From the NCBI GenBank assembly GCA_036271015.1, contig DATBBL010000419.1, positions 1-12,080 on the forward strand: a stretch of 12,080 bases of DNA. The letters run 5' to 3'. Each line of letters starts with the position of its first letter. Position 1 is the first letter of the stretch. The stretch is from DASUAS01 sp036271015. Lineage in GTDB: Bacteria > Actinomycetota > Acidimicrobiia > IMCC26256 > DASPTH01. Shown here piece after piece: positions 7,901 through 12,080 of the stretch. A program made the translations under genes and the position numbers. Below the pieces are notes generated by a model. That model was not told where the DNA came from. It was given only the letters and a program-made list of their open reading frames with translations, and did no database searches.

Positions 7901-9359
7901 GACCGGCAGCGAGGCACCCCCACGATCGGTGGTCACCGTCTCGCTGCCGTGTGAAGCCTTGTCCGCCTGTGTGGAGCAGCTCCTGGGTGACCCCGATCGG
8001 TTGGTGCGACTCGACCTGAAGCTGACGCCGGCCGATCGGGACCACCCCGCCCGCGTCCGCGTGCTGACCTACGACCCGGCCGGCTGGTGGGAGTGGTTCG
8101 ACATCCCCGCGCACGCGAACGCTCCGGTCGCGCAACCCCTCGTGGTGGGTCTCACCGAGTTGTCGGAAGCCGTGGCCACCCTCAGTCGGTTCGGTGCCGG
8201 TGCCGACGTGGCCCTCCGGTTCGACGAGGCGCTGTCGGTCGGCAACTACCTGCTCCTGGCGGCCGACCCCGCGGCTGTGCCCGCGCCACCGACCGGTGTC
8301 CATCGGGTCGAGACGGTCGATCTCCGGGGCGCAGACCGCGGCGGGCTCGTCGTCGAGACGCAGCTGGGCCGCTTCGTCATCCCGCCCCGGCTCGTCGCCC
8401 ACATCCGCAAGCGGCGCGGCACCGCCGTCGACCTCGTGGCGGCCGATGGCCTCCCGTTCCTGTCGACGAGGGGCGACACGATCGACGCCGTGGCGGGCCC
8501 CCGGATCCTCGCCCGCTTGTCCGAGCCCGGGGCCGACTCGGTCGAGGTGATCGAACGCCGGACGAACGCCGGGAACGAGGCGACCGACCTCGTCGCCGCG
8601 CTCTCGGCCACGACGCCACCGTCGGAGCTCGAACGTCTCCTGAAGGTCGGCGTGGGGTATGTCCGCCGTCGCGTCGCCTCGCACCCGTCGCTCCCCGAGG
8701 AGACGATCACCGAGCTCGTCAGGACGGGAACGGAGACGATGCGCGCGGCCGCGGCCGCCAACGTCGGCATCGCCGCCGAGGCCCTCGACATGGCCGCGGC
8801 CGACTCCTCCCCGGTCGTGCGCGGCATGGCCGCAGCCAATCCCGGGGTCGGCGCCCGACTGGAGGCACTCGCCGGCGATCCGGTCGCGCACGTCCGCGTC
8901 CAGGTCGCCGCGAATCCGTCGCTCACGGCCGAACGCGTGCGCGATCTCGCGGCCGACGAAGACTCGTGGGTGCGCGCAGCCGTCGCGGCCCGGACCGACC
9001 TCGATCCGGAGCTCCTCGTCGGGCTGGCGCAGGATCCTGATCCGACGGTGTGCGCCGCGGTGGCTGCGAACCCGCTGTGCCCGACGGAGCTGCTCGAAGA
9101 GCTGGTGGGCATCGTGCCCCTCGCGGTCCTCGCCAACCGGAACGCGTCCGAGAGCCTGCTCACGGCCGGCACCGAGATCGGCATGCCGGCGCTCCGCGCG
9201 ACCGTCGCTGCCAACCCCACGACTCCGGCCAAGGGTCTCCGGCGGCTCGCCCGCGATCAGGACCCGGACGTGCTCCGCGCGGTCGTCGAACACCCGCAGA
9301 CCCCTGCCGCGGCGCGCCGTCGCGCGCAACGTCGGCTCGGAGCCCGCGAAGGCAGCTGA
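4971..9359 (+). CDS. Giant coiled-coil protein with 57-residue repeats, clamp-like middle and LRV/HEAT C-terminus
   Basis: A 1462-residue protein of unknown function. It has no signal peptide or membrane segment, so it should be cytosolic. Order of parts: a basic N-terminal tail (about 1-18, lysine-rich); charged coiled coil (about 19-249); ten tandem repeats, eight or nine of them exactly 57 residues (250-823); an acidic, proline-rich linker (about 824-985, with an ELEDELEDE stretch and later a WTPSDRFEDSD segment); a beta-rich segment (about 987-1098) beginning VVTVSLPCEALSACVEQLL; a second beta-rich block (about 1109-1187); and nine LRV/HEAT-like repeats (1223-1451). The architecture suggests a filament-forming or scaffold protein with a C-terminal partner-binding superhelix, loosely recalling the actinobacterial coiled-coil cytoskeletal proteins Scy and FilP. 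That comparison rests on repeat style, not homology. GTG 4971 is chosen on its GGAGG. The stop lies 19 bp from the convergent GGDEF-EAL gene. It is not an SMC protein: no Walker motifs are present. Confidence 0.88.
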   Translation: MGKKQGDKQKNAPKPERRERLLDVVEKIEDDARASFDLAFERLEEKAARKLDKIVSKTRRDADEIGGVLRELVEDAETSSRSALEELAAGNSRSTARFEESLAEIEDHRLAMHELFAVTEQRGRESLERLEALVEEVGGRVSDASERLDDLSRGHEETIGRVAARAAEQISLGESAVAERARGAEAEIGQRIADLIAVAERDAEELRERARTRVDDEYTRLEEETRAELDRVIGRIRVDSAQADAEADEWRARREAVGQVVDGVVDHAREAGRSVAHAEEQAVGELLASVERVRAEVAKVDGEAEELRTRRSMLDELDDALIEAASESWQRVATVEERTVGELEGAAERVRVLLAQTDADAESVRARRGTVEQLVDDLVERTRDAGQRVGEVEDASVAELQGATERVRVLLEQAETVGESVQARSGMVEELVDGFVERTRDAGQRVGEVEDASVGELRESVARVRAEVVRIDGEAEELRSRRVMLDELDDALVEAASESWQRVAAVEEQSLGEVRESVERIRALLEQADADGEAVRARRGTVEELVTGVVEHARVAGRSVTHAEEQAVGELLASVERVRAEVARIDGEAEELRSRRVMLDELDDALVEAASESWQRVAAVEEHSVGEVRASVERVRALLEQADADGEAVRARRETVQELVDGFVERTGDAGRRVGEVEDASVGELRASVERLRAELAAVDAETVELRSRREQIQELDEQLVDALVDATSASWQRVAAVEERSVGELQGATERIAACVVRAEADGDDVRSRRETVGQLVDALTARARDFGRRMAEVEQQSIEELRCATARISEHATHPDSPYDDVTTRPEPLEELPERAVPAAGPVAELEDELEDEPGDDGNAWVDGAGLAEAPADDVLAAADEQIGAGSADSSTPVEPRRPALIWTPSDRFEDSDGAGDDPDFFRRLAAEIREDPRGGDWFPAGDVAPEPAPSAVATSSPYGHDLAEQPVYEREWGQTGSEAPPRSVVTVSLPCEALSACVEQLLGDPDRLVRLDLKLTPADRDHPARVRVLTYDPAGWWEWFDIPAHANAPVAQPLVVGLTELSEAVATLSRFGAGADVALRFDEALSVGNYLLLAADPAAVPAPPTGVHRVETVDLRGADRGGLVVETQLGRFVIPPRLVAHIRKRRGTAVDLVAADGLPFLSTRGDTIDAVAGPRILARLSEPGADSVEVIERRTNAGNEATDLVAALSATTPPSELERLLKVGVGYVRRRVASHPSLPEETITELVRTGTETMRAAAAANVGIAAEALDMAAADSSPVVRGMAAANPGVGARLEALAGDPVAHVRVQVAANPSLTAERVRDLAADEDSWVRAAVAARTDLDPELLVGLAQDPDPTVCAAVAANPLCPTELLEELVGIVPLAVLANRNASESLLTAGTEIGMPALRATVAANPTTPAKGLRRLARDQDPDVLRAVVEHPQTPAAARRRAQRRLGAREGS
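5718..7439 (+). repeat. Ten tandem 171-bp (57-codon) coiled-coil repeats
   Basis: Repeat starts fall at 5718, 5889, 6060, 6231, 6402, 6573, 6744, 6915, 7086 and 7269. All spacings are exactly 171 bp except the ninth, which has 4 extra codons (183 bp). Two module types occur. Type A begins VRARR..V..LVD and type B begins LRSRRVMLDELDDAL and contains SWQRVA. The order is A1-B-A2-A2-B-A1-B-A2-B'-A', where A1 has HAEEQAVGELLAS and A2 has GEVEDASVGEL. Copies 5 and 7 are nearly identical in DNA over about 120 bp, which points to recent duplication or gene conversion. The tenth copy decays into the linker. A degenerate earlier copy can be traced around residues 193-249. Confidence 0.93.
7929..8529 (+). 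other. Beta-rich middle region of the giant protein, possible sliding-clamp-like fold
   Basis: Within the giant protein, residues about 987-1187 read as alternating strands and amphipathic helices, quite unlike the coiled coil before and the helical repeats after. The first part shows strand-helix-strand-strand-strand-helix-strand-strand order: VVTVSLP, ALSACVEQLL, LVRLDLKL, ARVRVLTYD, WWEWFDIP, LSEAVATLSRFG, DVALRF, YLLLAA. This is the topology of one DnaN/PCNA-type clamp domain. The second part (VETVDLRG, LVVETQLGRFVIPPRLVAHI, AVDLVA) is also beta-rich. The comparison rests on predicted topology only, and no clamp sequence signature was recognised. Confidence 0.35.
8637..9323 (+). repeat. 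Nine LRV/HEAT-like repeats at the C-terminus of the giant protein
   Basis: Residues 1223-1451 divide into nine units, most of 26 residues, with the pattern L..D.....VR..VAANP..P.E.L.., typical of variant leucine-rich (LRV) and HEAT-like alpha-solenoids. The clearest units are the fourth to sixth (LAGDPVAHVRVQVAANPSL, LAADEDSWVRAAVA, LAQDPDPTVCAAVAANPL). The seventh is only 22 residues and lacks the VR position. The Cys-rich Fe-S domain of Azotobacter LRV protein is absent. Such solenoids usually bind proteins. Confidence 0.8.
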
Positions 9360-9362
9360 GCA

Positions 9363-9377
9363 CGCCCGTCCGGGGCG
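9363..9377. terminator. Short GC hairpin in the convergent gap
   Basis: CGCCC (9363-9367) and GGGCG (9373-9377) form a 5-bp stem with a 5-nt loop in the middle of the 19-bp gap between two convergent stop codons. Its position suits a bidirectional terminator, but it lacks T tracts and the stem is short. Confidence 0.25.
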
Positions 9378-9378
9378 G

Positions 9379-11904
9379 TCAGCCCAGCGACCAGCTGCCG
9401 GCCACGTGGAGCGCGTTCCGGCGACTCTTCCGCCGTCGCACGGTCGTCGACTCCTTGGGGTGGAGGCAGTCGAGGACATGGGCGATCCTCGACTCGTCGA
9501 TCGCGCTGATGTCCTCGTACGTGCAGAGGGCGTGGAGCAGGTCGCCGACGGGGAGCTCCGGTGGACCAGCGGGGACCAGGTGGGGCACCGGACCCCCGCC
9601 GTGGTGCGGGTCGGTCGTCGATCGGGCCGCAGCATGGCGGCCGGAGCCCATGAAGCGCTCGATGTCGCGCGGCGCGAGCGCAGGGCTGAAGAGAAATCCC
9701 TGCATCTGATCACAGCCGCGCGCGAGCAGGAACGTCGCCTGGTCGCCGGTCTCCACCCCTTCGGCGATGACCTTCATGCGCAGGCTACGGGCCAGGGTGA
9801 TCACCGCGTTGACGATCTGCTCCTCGTCGGGGGAGGCGCCGATCCGCTGCACGAACGACTGATCGATCTTGAGGCTGTGGAGGGGGATCTGGGCCAGGTA
9901 CTTGAGCCCGCTGTACCCGGTGCCGAAGTCGTCGATGGAGCACTGGACACCGATGTCGAGCAGGTTGCGCATCGTCGCGCTCGCGGCGTGCAGGTCGAGG
10001 AGGAAGCTGCTCTCGGTGATCTCGAGCTCGAGCAGGTGCGGCGCGACACCGTTGCGTTCCAGGGCTTGGGCGACGCGGGCATCGATCTGCTTGGCCGTGA
10101 ACTCCTCCGCCGAGAGATTGATCGCGATCGGAACCTGTATCCCGTACTCCCTCGACCATCTGCCGATCTGGCGACACGCCTCTTCGAGGACCCAGGTCCC
10201 GAACGGAACGATGAGTCCGGTCTCCTCCGCCAGCGGGATGAAGGTGGCGGGCGGTATGAAGCCGAGCTGCGGATGATCCCACCGGGCCAACGCCTCGAGG
10301 CCGACCACCCTGCGGGTCCGTGAGTCGATCTTCGGCTGATAGTGCAGCTCGAGGTCACCGGCCTCCAGCGCGGAGCGCAGATTGCTCTCGAGCGAGTGCT
10401 TCACGAGCGCGCGGGCGCTCAGGTCAGCGGTGTAGATCTGGTACGTCGCGCGGCCGTTCGCCTTGGCGCGATACATCGCGATGTCGGCGTTCTTCATCAG
10501 CGTCTCGGCGTCGGTGCCACCCTCCGGAGCGACGGCGACGCCAATGCTCGTGCTGACAAACAGTTGACGGGAATCGACCGGGAATGGATCCACGAACGAG
10601 TGCAGCAACTTCTCGGCCACGGTGACGCAATCGGGCTCGCCGTCGACTTCCGGCAGCAGCACCATGAACTCGTCGCCACCCATGCGCGCGACCGTGTCGG
10701 CCTCGCGCACGCATCGCTCGATCCGCCACGCGACGGCCTGGAGGAGCTGGTTCCCGACCGCATGACCCAGGCTGTCGTTGATCGCCTTGAACCGATCGAG
10801 GTCGAGGAACAACACCGCGACGTGCTTGCCGGTCCGTCTGGCTGCGCCGAGCGCAACCTCGAGGCGGTCGAGGAACAGGACACGGTGCGGGAGCCCGGTG
10901 AGAGGGTCGTGCTGCGCCTGGTACTCGGCACGCGCACCTTCGTGCACCTGGAGCACGAGGTACACCGCGACCAGGAAGGGCAGGATGCTCGATCCGGCCA
11001 GCACCGCGGGCAGTCGCGGCGAGTCGCCCGCCGCCCCCTGCACCGCGAACAGCGCGGGCGCGAGCAGCGTCAACCCCAACGTTGCCGCGAGCCGGCCGGT
11101 CCCCAAGCGGGGCGGACGCACCACCGCGTGGTCGACCGCGCGGCGAAGCGAGGGCGTGAGCGCGACCGCCGCCCCGACGCACACGCACGCGAGCCTCAGG
11201 ACCTCGAACCGGCCGACGGGGACGTGGAGCACACCGAGCGACGCGAGCGCGAGCACCGCATCGACGACGAGCAGGCACGTGAGCGCGCCGGCGATGGCGA
11301 CGAAGCCGTCGGGCTCGGAGCGTGAGAGCCGGGCCAGGCGCAGCGCGAGCCAGATCAGCACCGCGTCCGCGAGCGGGACGAGCAGTGCCAACGCGTTCGC
11401 GAGCGGCGCGCGGTGGTCCATCAGGAGCGCGCCCCAGGTCACCAACGCCAGTGCGGCCATGCACATCAGCGCTTCGAAGACCGCACCGAGCGCGCGACCC
11501 GGGAGCAGGAGGTTCATGCGGACCGCCAGGCCGGTTCCGACGAGGACCGCACCGGCGAGCGCGGCGAACGCCCCCGCCGCCGGCACGGTTCCGGTGCCCG
11601 ATCCGTCGGCGATGCCCACGAGGCTCCCGGCCGCGAGGACCACGAACCCGAGCTCGAGCAGCACCCAGCATCGGTGCTGCTCTCTGGGCGACGTGCGATC
11701 GAAGCCGAGGACGCGGACGCCCGCGGCCGCCAGGAGGACGACGGCTCCGGCGAGGACGCGCACGACGAGCGGGGCGCCGCCGACCGCAGCCACGGAGAGC
11801 ATGGTCGACGCAGCCAGCGCCAGGGATACCACTCTTCGTTGTCTACCGCCCACGAAGAGTGAGACTACGGAATTCGGTCCCGAGAGCCAAGCGAACGACG
11901 ACAC
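9379..11904 (-). CDS. Membrane-bound GGDEF-EAL protein (c-di-GMP synthesis and/or hydrolysis)
   Basis: An 841-residue protein with about ten hydrophobic helices in residues 26-321, then a GGDEF domain (about 325-495), an EAL domain (about 500-752) and an 89-residue tail. The GGDEF motif is intact (409-413), with metal-site residues D368 and N376-D377. An I-site R400-E-A-D403 lies five residues upstream, so product inhibition is likely. The EAL domain also looks active: E537-A-L, N596 in INLSAEEF, E628/E631 region in LELEITES, D658-D659 in DDFGTGYS, K679, E715 in AEGVET and Q735. Diguanylate cyclase and phosphodiesterase activities are therefore both possible, and the net direction cannot be read from sequence. 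The membrane part matches no MASE or MHYT sensor that I recognise. The start is uncertain: GTG 11904 has no good SD, and a 10-bp inverted repeat lies at codons 15-25. The ATG at codon 35 is an alternative. Confidence 0.93.
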   Translation of the reverse strand: MSSFAWLSGPNSVVSLFVGGRQRRVVSLALAASTMLSVAAVGGAPLVVRVLAGAVVLLAAAGVRVLGFDRTSPREQHRCWVLLELGFVVLAAGSLVGIADGSGTGTVPAAGAFAALAGAVLVGTGLAVRMNLLLPGRALGAVFEALMCMAALALVTWGALLMDHRAPLANALALLVPLADAVLIWLALRLARLSRSEPDGFVAIAGALTCLLVVDAVLALASLGVLHVPVGRFEVLRLACVCVGAAVALTPSLRRAVDHAVVRPPRLGTGRLAATLGLTLLAPALFAVQGAAGDSPRLPAVLAGSSILPFLVAVYLVLQVHEGARAEYQAQHDPLTGLPHRVLFLDRLEVALGAARRTGKHVAVLFLDLDRFKAINDSLGHAVGNQLLQAVAWRIERCVREADTVARMGGDEFMVLLPEVDGEPDCVTVAEKLLHSFVDPFPVDSRQLFVSTSIGVAVAPEGGTDAETLMKNADIAMYRAKANGRATYQIYTADLSARALVKHSLESNLRSALEAGDLELHYQPKIDSRTRRVVGLEALARWDHPQLGFIPPATFIPLAEETGLIVPFGTWVLEEACRQIGRWSREYGIQVPIAINLSAEEFTAKQIDARVAQALERNGVAPHLLELEITESSFLLDLHAASATMRNLLDIGVQCSIDDFGTGYSGLKYLAQIPLHSLKIDQSFVQRIGASPDEEQIVNAVITLARSLRMKVIAEGVETGDQATFLLARGCDQMQGFLFSPALAPRDIERFMGSGRHAAARSTTDPHHGGGPVPHLVPAGPPELPVGDLLHALCTYEDISAIDESRIAHVLDCLHPKESTTVRRRKSRRNALHVAGSWSLG
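11830..11861. promoter_or_regulatory. 10-bp perfect inverted repeat at the 5' end of the GGDEF-EAL gene
   Basis: CACTCTTCGT (11830-11839) and ACGAAGAGTG (11852-11861) are perfect inverted copies separated by 12 bp. The arms are less GC-rich than the surroundings, so chance is less likely than for the other hairpins in the window. On the - strand the repeat directly follows a weak promoter-like pair, TTGGCT and TAGTCT with a 17-bp spacer. It may be an operator or a 5' mRNA hairpin, in which case translation would start downstream of it. Confidence 0.45.
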
Positions 11905-11997
11905 TCTGTGACGCCTGACACGCCTCGCGGGTTTCGTGGCGATTCACGGCATTCAGGACGAATCCCGGTCACGCCGATGGCGCCGCGCGGCGTTCGT
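11905..11997. other. Intergenic region between two - strand genes, with a GC palindrome
   Basis: These 93 bp separate the end of the partial gene from the annotated GGDEF-EAL start. CGCCGC and GCGGCG form a 12-bp palindrome at 11981-11992, which overlaps an alternative hairpin of ACGCCG (11971-11976) with CGGCGT (11988-11993). Either could end transcription of the upstream gene, but no T tract follows on the - strand. Confidence 0.35.
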
Positions 11998-12080
11998 CTA
12001 CTGCACCACCCGCACCGAGGGCATGATGCGGTCGAGGTCACCGCCGGCGTTCCGGAGTGGAGCGACCTTGTCCGCCCCCA
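11998..12080 (-). CDS. 3' end of an unidentified gene (partial)
   Basis: On the - strand a frame enters from the window edge and ends at TAG (11998-12000), giving 26 complete codons that end in LDRIMPSVRVVQ. About 88% of third positions are G or C, matching the neighbouring genes and better than the opposite-strand frames. The peptide is too short for me to assign a family. It is co-directional with the GGDEF-EAL gene 93 bp downstream, so the two could share a transcript. Confidence 0.5.
   Translation of the reverse strand, partial: GADKVAPLRNAGGDLDRIMPSVRVVQ

Noticed and set aside
7845..9713. 622-codon open frame on the - strand opposite the C-terminal half of the giant gene
   Set aside because: It has an Arg/Gly/Asp-rich composition with no motif, and runs across the 3' ends of two well-supported genes.
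11978..12080. + strand frame starting at ATG 11978 at the window edge
   Set aside because: Its codon bias is weaker than that of the - strand frame ending at 11998, and no SD precedes it.

Overview
The window is very GC-rich (third codon positions almost all G or C) and reads as the chromosome of an actinobacterium. The evidence is an actinobacterial-type SUF iron-sulfur operon (sufB, sufD, Rieske ferredoxin, sufC) and the codon bias throughout. A marine or soil Acidimicrobiia-like lineage would fit, but that rank is a guess. I see no rRNA, tRNA, CRISPR array, insertion sequence or phage gene.

Layout. (1) Positions 1-3673, + strand: a tight operon of sufB (5' end outside the window), sufD, a small Rieske ferredoxin and sufC, with overlaps of 8 and 4 nt at the last two junctions. 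SufB, SufD and SufC form the SufBC2D scaffold/ATPase that builds Fe-S clusters. The usual next genes, sufS (cysteine desulfurase) and sufU, are not downstream here. (2) Positions 3694-4668, - strand, convergent with sufC: a protein made of the MshEN (GspE N1) and N2 domains of a PilB/GspE type IV pilus or secretion ATPase. It stops just before the ATPase core. (3) Positions 4669-4970: a 302-bp divergent intergenic region with two small inverted repeats and no convincing promoter. (4) Positions 4971-9359, + strand: a 1462-residue cytosolic protein. It has a long coiled coil with ten tandem repeats of 57 residues in an A/B mosaic, an acidic disordered linker, a beta-rich middle that may have a sliding-clamp-like fold, and nine LRV/HEAT-like repeats at the C-terminus. 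(5) Positions 9379-11904, - strand, convergent with the giant gene: a ten-helix membrane protein with GGDEF and EAL domains whose motifs are both intact. (6) Positions 11998-12080, - strand: the last 26 codons of an unidentified gene.

How the genes may work together. The suf genes are a self-contained housekeeping unit. The next three genes share a possible theme. The GGDEF-EAL protein would make and/or break c-di-GMP at the membrane, the MshEN domain is a known c-di-GMP-binding fold, and the giant protein between them looks like a cytoskeletal or scaffold protein. No sequence evidence links them beyond adjacency. The giant protein is the least explained object in the window and the best candidate for something undescribed.
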